Of a stretch of DNA of 64,000 nucleotides, positions 36,935 through 46,248 are shown piece after piece (within the stretch, counting starts at the first letter, position 1; each line of letters starts with the position of its first letter). Made by a program: the position numbers and the translations under genes. Under the pieces are notes generated by a model. It did not search any database. It was given only the letters and a program-made list of their open reading frames with translations, and was not told the origin of the DNA. Source of the DNA: Nocardiopsis potens DSM 45234 (GTDB taxonomy: Bacteria > Actinomycetota > Actinomycetes > Streptosporangiales > Streptosporangiaceae); NCBI RefSeq assembly GCF_000341105.1, contig NZ_ANBB01000002.1, positions 186,001 to 250,000 on the forward strand, given 5' to 3'.

Positions 36935-38617
36935 GTGCCACCCGTGATGCGACCTGACCACAGACTTCTCCGCCAGCTCGGCGAGCTGGCCCGGTTCCTC
37001 GGCCCGGAGGCGCTCGTCACGTGCGTCGACGACGGCCCCGGCGCTGACCCGCTGCCCGGCGGGCGCGGGGCCGAGCCCGAGGCGCCCGCCGACCCCGAGG
37101 CCGCGGTGATCACCGGGGTCACCCACGACTCCCGCGCGATCCGGCCGGGCGACCTCTACGCCGCCCTGCCCGGCACCCGCGTGCACGGGGCCGACTTCGC
37201 CGCCCAGGCCGCCGAGGCCGGGGCCGCCGCGATCCTCACCGACCCCACCGGCTACGACCGCGCCGCCGCGACCCGGCTGCCGGTCGTCACCCTCGCCGAC
37301 CCGCGCGCCCGCCTGGGCGAGGTCGCGGCCTGGGTGTACGGGCACCCCGCCGACCGGCTGCTGCTCATCGGCACCACCGGCACCAGCGGCAAGACCACGG
37401 TGAGCTACCTGGTCGAGTCGGGCCTGCGCGCCGCGGGCGAGAAGACCGGGCTGATCGGCACCGTGGAGATGCGGGTCGGCGACGAGCGCGTCGACTCCTC
37501 CCTCACCACGCCCGAGGCCACCGACCTGCACGGCCTGTTCGCGGCGATGGGCGAGCAGGGCGTGACCTCGGCCGCGATGGAGGTCTCCAGCCACGCCCTG
37601 GCCCTGGGCCGGGTCGGCGGGACCACCTACGACGTGGCGATCTTCACCAACCTCTCCCAGGACCACCTGGACTTCCACTCCGACCTGCGGGACTACTTCG
37701 AGACCAAGGCCCGGCTGTTCACCCCGGAGTACGCCAAGGTCGCCGTGGTCAACCGGGACGACCGGTTCGGCCGGGCGCTCGTCGACATGATCGAGGACCG
37801 CGGCGAGGTCCCGGTCACCACCTTCTCGGCGGAGGGCGACCCGGAGGCCGAGTGGCGCGCGGAGGACATCGTGCTGGGCCCCCGGGGCAGCACGTTCCGG
37901 GTGGTCGGCCCGGGCGGCGTCGAGGCGGACGCCTCGGTGGGGCTGCCCGGCCCGTTCAACGTCTCCAACGCGATGGCGGCGATCGTCGGCCTGATCGAGG
38001 CCGGCGTGCACCTGCACACCGCGATCGAGGGCGTGGCCGCCGCCCCCGGCGTGCCGGGCCGGATGGAGCGGGTGGAGGCCGGCCAGGAGTTCACCGCGCT
38101 GGTCGACTACTCGCACAAGCCCGGCGCGATCGAGGCGGTGCTCGCCTCGCTGCGCGAGGTCGCCCGCGGCCGGCTCACCATCGTGGTGGGCTGCGGCGGC
38201 GACCGGGACCGGGGCAAGCGCCCGCTGATGGGCGAGGCCGCCGCGCGCCTCGCCGACGCGGTCGTCCTCACCGACGACAACCCGCGCAGCGAGGACCCGG
38301 TCGCCATCCTCGGCAGCATGCTGGAGGGCGTCGCCAAGGTGCCCCGGGAGGAGCGCGCCCGGATCACCGTGGAGCCGGACCGGGCCGAGGCGATCGACCT
38401 GGCGGTCCGCCGGGCCGGCCCGGACGACGTCCTGGTCGTCGCGGGCAAGGGGCACGAGCGCGGCCAGTACGTCCTCGGCGAGGTGCTGCCGTTCGACGAC
38501 CGCGAGGTGCTCGCCGAGTCGATCCGCCGCCGCCTGGGCGTCCCCGACCCCGCGGCCCGGCCCGCCGCCGAGCCCGAGGACGGGCCCGCAGCCGACCCCG
38601 CCGAAGACGGCGCCTGA
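36935..38617 (+). CDS. murE: UDP-MurNAc-L-Ala-D-Glu:meso-diaminopimelate ligase
   Basis: 560 aa. Adds the third residue of the peptidoglycan stem peptide. Substrate-binding N-terminal domain with VTHDSRAIRPGDLYAAL. Central ATPase domain with GTTGTSGKTTVSYL (P-loop, ~146), TTPEATDL, MEVSSHALALGRV and TNLSQDHLDFH. C-terminal domain with DYSHKPGAIEAVL, CGGDRDRGKRPLMG and TDDNPRSEDP. The DNPR motif marks meso-DAP as the amino acid, so the wall is A1-gamma type. A ~30-residue acidic/Pro-rich tail and a long low-complexity insert before residue 65 are unusual additions. Confidence 0.95.
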   Translation: MPPVMRPDHRLLRQLGELARFLGPEALVTCVDDGPGADPLPGGRGAEPEAPADPEAAVITGVTHDSRAIRPGDLYAALPGTRVHGADFAAQAAEAGAAAILTDPTGYDRAAATRLPVVTLADPRARLGEVAAWVYGHPADRLLLIGTTGTSGKTTVSYLVESGLRAAGEKTGLIGTVEMRVGDERVDSSLTTPEATDLHGLFAAMGEQGVTSAAMEVSSHALALGRVGGTTYDVAIFTNLSQDHLDFHSDLRDYFETKARLFTPEYAKVAVVNRDDRFGRALVDMIEDRGEVPVTTFSAEGDPEAEWRAEDIVLGPRGSTFRVVGPGGVEADASVGLPGPFNVSNAMAAIVGLIEAGVHLHTAIEGVAAAPGVPGRMERVEAGQEFTALVDYSHKPGAIEAVLASLREVARGRLTIVVGCGGDRDRGKRPLMGEAAARLADAVVLTDDNPRSEDPVAILGSMLEGVAKVPREERARITVEPDRAEAIDLAVRRAGPDDVLVVAGKGHERGQYVLGEVLPFDDREVLAESIRRRLGVPDPAARPAAEPEDGPAADPAEDGA

Positions 38618-39433
38618 CGCCGCCTGACACCGCCCCCGGCTCCCGGGGCCCGGCCCCGCGGGCCCCGGCGGCCGTCCGGTGGCGCGGAGGCGGCGGAGAG
38701 GAGAACGCTCCGGTCCCGGCTCCTGAAGTCCCGCCGCCCTTTGCCGACCGGAACCCCCGGGGAGGGGCCGGGCGGGCGGCCACCTTTTGCATCTAATCCA
38801 TTACGAAATGGGCAGAAGGCGCGGGTGGGGCGGCCCGGCGGGCGGGGGCCGGGGAGCGCTGACCCGGGCGGCGGGCGCCGCGGCCCGGGCCCGGCCGGCG
38901 GAGCCGGCCGCCGGGAAGGGGCCCGTGCGGCGTGTTGCGCCGCACCTCGGCCCGACCGGGTGTGTCCTGGTCGTGTCGGAGGCGCGTGCGCAGGGCGGGG
39001 GAGCGATGGGCACAGGCGGGAGGGGCCGGAGCGGCCCGGCCGGGCCGCCCGCCGCGGGCGCGGCCGCGGCACCGCGGGATCGGAGCAGGCCGGAACGGGC
39101 CCGGAAAGCGGGCGCGGCGGCCGGCGGCCGCAGCGGTCCACGCCGACCGGGACGCGTCCGCGGTGCCCCAACATGTTCTAAGGTAGGTCCGGCAATCGCT
39201 GCCCGGTCCCGTGGCGTGCCGATGCCGCCTCGCGGTCGACGAGCCCGGCGTGATCCCCGTATCCGGACGTTGAGACGTCCCCGACGCCGAGGTGCGCCGA
39301 TGCGGCGGCGTCCCCCGGACGCCGTGGCGCCATCGGACGCGGAGTCGTCACCGGAGGCATGGGCCGCGCCCGTCCGAAACCCCGATCGAGGCGCCGGAAG
39401 CGCCCAGGACCGGGCCCGACATGAGGAGTGGAT
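38618..39433. other. 816-base spacer between murE and murF
   Basis: Most dcw clusters have overlapping murE and murF; here the spacer is long and holds no supported gene. Visible structures are a 9-bp GC hairpin just after murE (38643-38668), a small AT-rich patch at 38783-38812, a TAAGGT box at 39179-39184 in AACATGTTCTAAGGTAGG that may be the murF promoter, and a GGACGT/ACGTCC hairpin at 39265-39280 in the resulting leader. Open frames here are low complexity. Confidence 0.45.
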
Positions 39434-40870
39434 TTGATCGCGCTGACGCTCGATCGGATCGCTGAGATCACCCGAACACGGATGAGCGGATCCGCGCGCC
39501 CGACCGACGTCGTGGCCGGGCCGGTCGTCGTCGACTCCCGGGGCGCCGGTCCCGGCTCCCTCTTCGTCGCGCTGAGCGGCGAGCGGGCCGACGGCCATGA
39601 CTTCGCCGCCGCCGCCGTCGAGGCGGGGGCCGCAGCCGTCCTGGGGTCGCGCCCGGTCGACGCGCCCGCGCTGCTGGTCGACGGCGGCGACGATGAGGTC
39701 GTGGCCGCCCTCGGCCGCCTCGCGCGCGAGGTCGCCGAGCGCATCTCGGCCGCCGGCGCCGACATCGTCGGCATCACCGGCTCGTCCGGCAAGACCACCA
39801 CCAAGGACATGCTCGCCCAGGTGCTGGACCGGCTCGGCCCCACGGTCGCCCCGGCCGGCTCGTTCAACAACGAGATCGGCCACCCGCTGACCGTGCTCCG
39901 CGCCGACGAGCGGACCCGCTTCGTGGTGCTGGAGACCGCCGCGCGCGGCATCGGCCACATCGCCCACCTGTGCCGGATCGCGCCCCCGCGGATCGGCGCG
40001 GTGCTCAACGTGGGCAGCGCGCACATGGGCGAGTTCGGCGGCAGGGAGGCCATCGCCCAGGCCAAGGGCGAGCTGGTCGAGGCGCTGCCCGACGCGGAGC
40101 GGGGCGGCGTCGCGGTGCTCAACGCCGACGACCCCGCGGTGGCCGCGATGGCCGGCCGGACCCGCGCCCGGGTGGTCACCTTCGGCACCGGCCCCGGCGC
40201 CGACGTGCGCGCCGCGGGCGTCCGGCTGGACGCCGCCGGCCGGGCCGAGTTCACCCTCGCCGTCGGCGGGGAGACCGCCTCGGTCCGCCTCGCCGTGGTC
40301 GGCGAGCACCAGGTGCACAACGCGCTCGCGGTCGCCGCGGTCGCCGCCGAGTTCGGCATGGGCGCCCGGGACATCGCCGCCGCGCTGGCCGAGGCCGGCC
40401 CGGTGAGCCGGTGGCGGATGGAGGTCACCGAGCTGGCCGACGGGACCACCCTGATCAACGACGCCTACAACGCCAACCCCGAGTCCATGGCGGCGGCGCT
40501 GCGCACCCTCGGCGCGATCGCCGAGGGCCGGCGGTCCTTCGCGGTGCTCGGGCACATGGCGGAGCTGGGCGAGCGCTCGCGCGAGGAGCACGAGCGGATC
40601 GGCCGGCTGGCCGCCGAGGCCGGCGTCGACGGGCTGATCGTGGTCGGAGCGGAGGCCGCCCCCATCGCCGAAGGGGCGGCGGCCGCCGAAGGCCGGCGCG
40701 GGGACACCACTGCGGTCCCCGACGCCGCCGCGGCCGTGGCCGCGCTCACCGAGCGCCTGCGGCCCAAGGACGTCGTCTTGCTGAAGGGATCGCGCGTGGC
40801 CGGGCTGGAGCAGGTCGCCGAAGGGCTCTCCGCAGCCGAGCCGCGGGCGGAGCAGGGGGAGGCCCAGTGA
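39434..40870 (+). CDS. murF: UDP-MurNAc-tripeptide:D-Ala-D-Ala ligase
   Basis: 478 aa. Completes the cytoplasmic UDP-MurNAc-pentapeptide. The TTG at 39434 gives MIALTLDRIAEIT, matching the family start, with GAGGAG 5 bases upstream; an in-frame GTG at 39428 overlaps that site. Blocks: VVDSRGAGPGSLFVAL, GITGSSGKTTTKDML (P-loop ~113), SFNNEIGHPLTVL, NVGSAHMGEFGG, HQVHNALAVAAV, DAYNANPESMAAAL and VLGHMAELGE. Its stop overlaps the GTG of mraY (GTGA). Confidence 0.95.
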   Translation: MIALTLDRIAEITRTRMSGSARPTDVVAGPVVVDSRGAGPGSLFVALSGERADGHDFAAAAVEAGAAAVLGSRPVDAPALLVDGGDDEVVAALGRLAREVAERISAAGADIVGITGSSGKTTTKDMLAQVLDRLGPTVAPAGSFNNEIGHPLTVLRADERTRFVVLETAARGIGHIAHLCRIAPPRIGAVLNVGSAHMGEFGGREAIAQAKGELVEALPDAERGGVAVLNADDPAVAAMAGRTRARVVTFGTGPGADVRAAGVRLDAAGRAEFTLAVGGETASVRLAVVGEHQVHNALAVAAVAAEFGMGARDIAAALAEAGPVSRWRMEVTELADGTTLINDAYNANPESMAAALRTLGAIAEGRRSFAVLGHMAELGERSREEHERIGRLAAEAGVDGLIVVGAEAAPIAEGAAAAEGRRGDTTAVPDAAAAVAALTERLRPKDVVLLKGSRVAGLEQVAEGLSAAEPRAEQGEAQ

Positions 40871-41925
40871 GCAACATCCTCATCGCGGCGGGCATCTCCC
40901 TCATCGTCTCGCTGCTCATCATGCCGAGCCTGATCCGGATCCTCTACAGGTTCAAATTCGGCCAGGAGATCCGGGACGACGGCCCCGAGGGCCACAAGAC
41001 CAAGCAGGGCACGCCCACCATGGGCGGCATCGTCATCATCCTGGGCGCGGTGCTCGGCTACTTCGGCTCGCACCTGGCGATGATGTCCAAGCCGACCGTC
41101 TCCGGCCTGCTGGTGATCTTCCTGTTCGTCGGGATGGGCTGCGTCGGCTTCCTGGACGACTTCATCAAGATCTACAAGCGCCGCAGCCTGGGCCTGCGCT
41201 CCGGCGCCAAGATGCTCGGCCAGACCATCGTGGGCGTCGGCTTCGCCGTCGGCGTGACGATGTTCCCCAACGGCTACGGCTACACGCCCGCCTCCCCCCA
41301 GCTGTCCTTCCTGCGCGACTTCGGCCCCCCGCTGATGCTGGGCGTCTTCGTGCTCTGGGCGCTCTTCCTGATCGTCGGGTTCTCCAACGCGGTGAACCTC
41401 ACCGACGGCCTGGACGGCCTGGCCACCGGCGCGACCATCCTGACCCTGGTCTCCTACGTCATCATCGGCAACTGGCAGCTGCGGCAGAGCTGCAGCGAGG
41501 CGCTGCTCTCCCCGAACTGCTACCCGGTGCGCGACCCGCTGGACCTGGCCGTGGTCGCCGCCGCGGCGCTGGGCGGCTGCATCGGCTTCCTCTGGTACAA
41601 CGCCCCGCCCGCCAAGATCTTCATGGGCGACACCGGTTCGCTGGCGCTGGGCGGCCTCATCGTGGGCCTGGCCATCACCACCCGCACCCAGCTGCTGCTG
41701 CTCATCATCGGCGGCCTGTTCGTGCTCATCACCGCCTCGGTGATGCTGCAGGTCAGCTCGTTCCGGCTGACCGGGAAACGGATCTTCCGAATGGCGCCGC
41801 TCCAGCACCACTTCGAACTCAAGGGGTGGGCGGAGACGACCATCGTGATCCGCTTCTGGATCATCCAGGGGCTGCTGGTCGGCATCGGCATCGGCCTGTT
41901 CTACCTGGAGTGGGTGCCGAGGTAG
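40867..41925 (+). CDS. mraY: Phospho-MurNAc-pentapeptide transferase MraY
   Basis: 352 aa, about ten membrane helices. Transfers phospho-MurNAc-pentapeptide to undecaprenyl phosphate, making lipid I on the inner face of the membrane. Active-site loops: HKTKQGTPTMGGIVI, GFLDDFIKIYKRRSLGL (DDxxK), NAVNLTDGLDGLATG, KIFMGDTGSLALGG and APLQHHFELKGWAE with the conserved histidines. GTG start overlaps the murF stop. Confidence 0.96.
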   Translation: MSNILIAAGISLIVSLLIMPSLIRILYRFKFGQEIRDDGPEGHKTKQGTPTMGGIVIILGAVLGYFGSHLAMMSKPTVSGLLVIFLFVGMGCVGFLDDFIKIYKRRSLGLRSGAKMLGQTIVGVGFAVGVTMFPNGYGYTPASPQLSFLRDFGPPLMLGVFVLWALFLIVGFSNAVNLTDGLDGLATGATILTLVSYVIIGNWQLRQSCSEALLSPNCYPVRDPLDLAVVAAAALGGCIGFLWYNAPPAKIFMGDTGSLALGGLIVGLAITTRTQLLLLIIGGLFVLITASVMLQVSSFRLTGKRIFRMAPLQHHFELKGWAETTIVIRFWIIQGLLVGIGIGLFYLEWVPR

Positions 41926-41998
41926 CCGCGGCGGAGCGGCCGAGCCGAGGAACGGTGCCGGGGCTGCCCGGCGAGAGCGAGCGAGTCGAGAAGTGGCG

Positions 41999-43456
41999 AT
42001 GACTGAGAAGAACACCGCAGACCCGGCCGAGGGCGGCGTCCCCGCCGGGAGCGGCGGGACCGCGGTCCCGGCCGGCGGGCACGTGTGCGTCGCGGGCGTC
42101 GGGGTCTCCGGCCCGCCGGTGGTCCGCGCGCTGCTCGCCCGCGGCCTCCGGGTCACCGTCGTGAACAGCACCGACGACGAGCGGGCCCGGGCGGCCGCCG
42201 AAGGGCTGCGCGCGGCCGGCGCCGAGGTGGTGCTCGGCTCCGACGACCTCCCGGAAGGCGCCGCGCTGGTCGTCACCTCCCCGGGGTGGCGGCCGGACGC
42301 CCCGCTGCTCGCCGCGGCGGCGCGGGCCGGCGTCGAGGTCATCGGCGACGTGGAGCTGGCCTGGCGGCTCAAGCCCGCCGGCCAGGTGTGGCTGGCGGTC
42401 ACCGGCACCAACGGCAAGACCACCACGGTGCGGATGCTGGAGGCGATGCTCCGCGCCGACGGGCGGAACGCGCTCGCGGTGGGCAACGTCGGCACCCCGA
42501 TCATCGACGCGGTGCTGCCGGACGCCTCCGGGGCCGTCCCCGACGTGCTGGCCGTGGAGCTGTCCAGCTTCCAGCTGCACTGGTCGGAGTCGCTGCGCCC
42601 GCACGCCGCGGCGGTGCTCAACGTCGCCCCGGACCACCTCGACTGGCACGGCGGCTTCGACGCCTACGCCGAGGCCAAGGGCAAGGTGTACGCCCCGGGC
42701 ACGATCCGGGTGGCCAACACCGCCGACGAGGTGTCGGTGCGGCTCGCCGCCGCCGGCGACGCCTCGGCGCCGCTGGTCGGCTTCGGCCTGGGCACCCCCC
42801 GCCCCGGCGAGCTGGGCGTGGTGGAGGACCTCCTCGTCGACCGGGCCTTCACCGCCGACCGGCGGAGCACCGCCGAGGAGCTGGCGTCGCTGTCCGACGT
42901 CCGCCCGGCCGCCCCGCACCAGGTCGCCAACGCGCTGGCCGCGGCGGCGCTGGCCCGCGCCGCCGGGGCCGCCCCCGGCGCGGTCCGGGCCGGCCTGGCC
43001 GCCTTCGGCCCCGAGCCGCACCGCATCGCGCCGGTCGCCGAGGTCGGCGGGGTGCTCTACGTCGACGACTCCAAGGCGACCAACACGCACGCCGCCGCCG
43101 CGTCGCTCTCCGCCTACGACCCCGTGGTCTGGATCGCCGGCGGGCTGCTCAAGGGGGCCGAGGTCGGCGGCCTGGTCCGCGCGGCGGCGCCGCGGCTGCG
43201 CGCCGCGGTCCTCCTCGGCCGGGACCGGGACCTGCTCCGCAAGGCCCTGGACGAGCACGCGCCCGGCACCGCAGTGGTGGAGGTCGCCGCCACCGGGGCC
43301 GAGGCGATGACCGAGGTGGTGGCCGCCGCGGCCCGCCTGGCCGAGCCGGGCGACACCGTGCTGCTGGCCCCCGCCGCCGCCTCCATGGACATGTTCCCCG
43401 ACTACAACGTCCGCGGGGAGCGCTTCGCCGAGGCCGTGCTGGCCCTCCCGCGCTGA
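41999..43456 (+). CDS. murD: UDP-MurNAc-L-Ala:D-Glu ligase
   Basis: 485 aa. Adds D-glutamate to UDP-MurNAc-Ala. N-terminal UDP-binding Rossmann domain (HVCVAGVGVSGPPVVRALLA). Central domain with VTGTNGKTTTVRMLEAML, VGNVGTPIID, ELSSFQLHWSESL and VAPDHLDWHGGF. C-terminal domain with EPHRIAPVAEVGGVLYVDDS, KATNTHAA and LLAPAAASMDMFPDYNVRGE. ATG at 41999 follows GAGAAG; a GTG two codons upstream is the alternative. A 17-bp GC hairpin (43467-43506) follows the gene. Confidence 0.94.
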   Translation: MTEKNTADPAEGGVPAGSGGTAVPAGGHVCVAGVGVSGPPVVRALLARGLRVTVVNSTDDERARAAAEGLRAAGAEVVLGSDDLPEGAALVVTSPGWRPDAPLLAAAARAGVEVIGDVELAWRLKPAGQVWLAVTGTNGKTTTVRMLEAMLRADGRNALAVGNVGTPIIDAVLPDASGAVPDVLAVELSSFQLHWSESLRPHAAAVLNVAPDHLDWHGGFDAYAEAKGKVYAPGTIRVANTADEVSVRLAAAGDASAPLVGFGLGTPRPGELGVVEDLLVDRAFTADRRSTAEELASLSDVRPAAPHQVANALAAAALARAAGAAPGAVRAGLAAFGPEPHRIAPVAEVGGVLYVDDSKATNTHAAAASLSAYDPVVWIAGGLLKGAEVGGLVRAAAPRLRAAVLLGRDRDLLRKALDEHAPGTAVVEVAATGAEAMTEVVAAAARLAEPGDTVLLAPAAASMDMFPDYNVRGERFAEAVLALPR

Positions 43457-43466
43457 CCCCGGCACC

Positions 43467-43506
43467 GCCGCCCCGGTCCCGCCGCACCCGGCGGGGCCGG
43501 GGCGGC
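43467..43506 (+). terminator. GC hairpin between murD and ftsW
   Basis: A 17-bp stem with one G-T pair (43467-43483 with 43490-43506) and a 6-base loop. There is no T-tract, but a patch GAGAAAAACAGAAAG follows at 43540-43555, and a promoter for ftsW could lie between there and 43580 (GATATGTCC). It may reduce read-through. Confidence 0.4.
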
Positions 43507-43648
43507 GGCGCATGCGCGGCCCGTTCCGCCCCGGCCGGGTGAGAAAAACAGAAAGCGGCCCGACACGCGCGATATGTCCGCCGCCGCCGGTCCCGTTCCC
43601 GCCAGACTTGGTCGACGCTGGAGAACCGTGTCGCGGCGGAGGTGGGGA

Positions 43649-45088
43649 ATGGCTGCGGTGCCCCGAGGGGGAGCGCCCAAGACACTCGGGGCGGCCAGGG
43701 GCGGACCCGCGCGGCCCGCCCCGGCGGCGGGGCCGCGCGGCGGCGGAGGGCCGCCCGGGCGCGGACCGGGAGGGGGCCGGCTGCGGCGCGTCTCGCGGCT
43801 CCTGGACCGCCCGCTGACCTCCTACTACCTGATCTTCAGCAGCTGCGCGCTGCTCATCGCGTTCGGCCTGACCATGGTGCTCTCCTCCTCCATGGTCGAC
43901 TCCTACACCGAGACCGGGTCGGTCTACAGCCTGTTCCAGAAGCAGGCGGTGGCCGCCGCGATCGGGCTGCCGCTGATGCTGCTCGCCTCGCACCTGCCGC
44001 TCAAGGTGTTCCGGGCGGTCGGCTACCCGGCGATGCTGCTCTCGGTGGCGCTGCTGGTGCTCACCGTCTTCAAGGGCGAGGCCTACAACTCCGGCGCGGT
44101 GCGCTGGCTGGAGATCGGCGGCGTCACCGTCCAGGCCTCGGAGCCGGCCAAGCTCGCCTTCGTGCTGTGGGGCGCCTCGGTGCTGGCCCGCAAGGAGGAG
44201 CTCAAGGAGCTCAAGGAGTGGCGCCAGCTGCTCTTCCCGCTGATGCCGGGCTGCGGCGTGCTGGTGCTGCTGGTGCTGCTCGGCACCGACCTGGGCACCA
44301 CCATGGTGCTGCTCGCCATCTTCCTGGCCATGCTGTGGGTGGTCGGGGCGCCGGGCAAGCTGTTCGTCGGCATGTTCGGGCTGGTCGCCACCCTGGTCGC
44401 GATCATGATCGCGGTGGAGCCGTTCCGCATCGCCCGGGTGACCTCCTTCCTGGACCCCGAGGCCGACCCGACCGGCTCCGGCTTCCAGGTGCTGCACGGC
44501 CTCTACGCGCTGGGCACCGGCGGCCTGTTCGGGGTGGGCATCGGCGGCAGCCGGGAGAAGTGGGGTTTCCTTCCCCACCCGGAGAGCGACTTCATCTTCG
44601 CGATCATCGGCGAGGAGTTCGGGCTCGTCGGGACCCTCGTCGTCGTCGGACTCTTCGGTGTCCTCGGATACGCTGGTCTGCGCGTCGCGTCGCGCACCCG
44701 CGACCCGTTCGCGCGCCTGGCGGCCACCGCGCTCACCGTCTGGATCGTGCTGCAGGCCCTGGTCAACATCGGCACCGTGATCGGCCTGATGCCGGTCACC
44801 GGCATCCCGCTGCCGCTGGTCTCGGCGGGAGGCTCGTCGCTGATCCCGACCCTGCTCGGGATCGGGGTGCTGCTGGCCCTGGCCAAGACCGAGCCGAAGG
44901 CGCGCCGGGCGCTGGCCGCGCGCGGTCCGGGCCGGGTGCAAAGGGCTCTAAGCTGGCTTGGCCTGGACGACGCGCAGGGCCGACCCCGACCGGCGGGTGC
45001 GTCGCAGGCGCACACGCAGGCCGCGGGCGAGCCGCGGCGCACGAAGGAACACGCGCAGGTCCAAGCGAGGAGGAATCGGCGACGATGA
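43649..45088 (+). CDS. ftsW: Lipid II polymerase FtsW (SEDS family)
   Basis: 479 aa. The start ATG has GGAGG with 6-base spacing. After a ~45-residue Gly/Arg/Pro-rich cytosolic tail come about ten membrane helices. SEDS landmarks: MVLSSSMVDSYTETGSVY, AVRWLEIGGVTVQASEPAKL, GTDLGTTMVLLAIFLAMLWV, DPTGSGFQVLHGLYALGTGG, HPESDFIFAIIGEEFGLVGT and GLMPVTGIPLPLVSAGGSS. It polymerises lipid II into glycan strands at the septum together with FtsI. The stop overlaps the murG ATG (ATGA). Confidence 0.95.
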   Translation: MAAVPRGGAPKTLGAARGGPARPAPAAGPRGGGGPPGRGPGGGRLRRVSRLLDRPLTSYYLIFSSCALLIAFGLTMVLSSSMVDSYTETGSVYSLFQKQAVAAAIGLPLMLLASHLPLKVFRAVGYPAMLLSVALLVLTVFKGEAYNSGAVRWLEIGGVTVQASEPAKLAFVLWGASVLARKEELKELKEWRQLLFPLMPGCGVLVLLVLLGTDLGTTMVLLAIFLAMLWVVGAPGKLFVGMFGLVATLVAIMIAVEPFRIARVTSFLDPEADPTGSGFQVLHGLYALGTGGLFGVGIGGSREKWGFLPHPESDFIFAIIGEEFGLVGTLVVVGLFGVLGYAGLRVASRTRDPFARLAATALTVWIVLQALVNIGTVIGLMPVTGIPLPLVSAGGSSLIPTLLGIGVLLALAKTEPKARRALAARGPGRVQRALSWLGLDDAQGRPRPAGASQAHTQAAGEPRRTKEHAQVQARRNRRR

Positions 45089-46248
45089 GGGTAGCCCTCG
45101 CCGGAGGCGGCACGGCCGGGCATATCGAGCCCGCGCTCTCCCTGGCAGATGCGCTGCGGCGCATCGACCCCGACACGCAGATCGTCTGCCTGGGGACCGA
45201 GAGGGGACTGGAGACCCGCCTGGTGCCCATGCGGGGGTACGATCTCGGGCTCATCCCGGCCGTTCCCCTGCCCCGCAAGCTCACCCCGAAGCTGCTCCAG
45301 GTGCCCGGCAAGCTGGCGAGCGCGATCAGCGCCGCCGGGGACCGGCTGGACGAGCTCCAGGCCGACGTGCTGGTCGGCTTCGGCGGGTACGTCGCCACCC
45401 CCGGCTACCTGGCGGCCCGGCGCCGCCGCCTGCCCATCGTGGTGCACGAGGCCAACCCGCTGCCCGGGCTGGCCAACCGGCTCGGCGCGCGGCTCACCCC
45501 GCACGTCTTCACCGGCCACCCGCACACCGAGATCCGCAACGGCCGCTACGTCGGCATCCCGCTGCGCCGGCAGATCTCCACGCTGGACCGGCTCGCCATG
45601 GGCGACAAGGCGCGCGCCCACTTCGGGCTCCGCTCCGACCTGCCCACCCTGCTGATCTTCGGCGGCTCCCAGGGCGCCCAGGCGGTCAACGAGGCCGCGT
45701 TCCAGGCCCAGCCGGCCTTCACCGCCGCCGGCGTGCAGGTGCTGCACGTCGTCGGCCCGAAGAACGCCGAGGAGCCGGAGGACCGCACCGTCGACGGCGT
45801 GCCCTACGTCGCGGTGCCCTACGTCGACCGGATGGACATCGCCTACGCCGCCGCGGACATGGCGATGTGCCGCTCCGGTGCGATGACCTGCGCCGAGCTC
45901 ACCGCGGTCGGGCTGCCCGGCTGCTTCGTGCCGCTGCCGATCGGCAACGGCGAGCAGCGCCTCAACGCCGAGCCGGTGGTCGAGGCCGGCGGCGGCCTGC
46001 TCATCGACAACGCCGACCTGACCGCGCAGTGGATCGCCGAGACCCTCATCCCGGTGCTCACCGACACCGACCGGGTCGTCGCCATGTCGGAGGCGGCCGC
46101 CTCGATGGGCCGCCGCGACGCCGACATGGAGCTGGCCCGCGAGGTCATGGCGATCGCCCGCGGCGAGCGCCAGGGCGAGGCGCCCGCCGCCCTCGACTCC
46201 GACGACGAGGACGGCGCCTACTTCGACGACGGGAAGGACGCCCGATGA
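45085..46248 (+). CDS. murG: UDP-GlcNAc:lipid I GlcNAc transferase MurG
   Basis: 387 aa. Makes lipid II on the cytosolic face of the membrane. GT-B fold: VALAGGGTAGHIEPALSLAD (TAGH in place of the usual TGGH, a common actinobacterial variant), VGFGGYVATPGYLAA, VVHEANPLPGLANRLGA, LIFGGSQGAQAVNEA, CRSGAMTCAELTAVGLP and IGNGEQRLNAEPVVEAGGG. An acidic tail of ~20 residues (DSDDEDGAYFDDGKD) extends beyond the family norm. Coupled to ftsW and murC by ATGA overlaps. Confidence 0.95.
   Translation: MRVALAGGGTAGHIEPALSLADALRRIDPDTQIVCLGTERGLETRLVPMRGYDLGLIPAVPLPRKLTPKLLQVPGKLASAISAAGDRLDELQADVLVGFGGYVATPGYLAARRRRLPIVVHEANPLPGLANRLGARLTPHVFTGHPHTEIRNGRYVGIPLRRQISTLDRLAMGDKARAHFGLRSDLPTLLIFGGSQGAQAVNEAAFQAQPAFTAAGVQVLHVVGPKNAEEPEDRTVDGVPYVAVPYVDRMDIAYAAADMAMCRSGAMTCAELTAVGLPGCFVPLPIGNGEQRLNAEPVVEAGGGLLIDNADLTAQWIAETLIPVLTDTDRVVAMSEAAASMGRRDADMELAREVMAIARGERQGEAPAALDSDDEDGAYFDDGKDAR

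Noticed and set aside
34808-38455. Very long minus-strand frame (1215 codons) opposite ftsI/murE
   Set aside because: It lies antisense to clear ftsI and murE genes; the protein is low-complexity Gly/Arg/His-rich, the usual shadow in GC-rich DNA.
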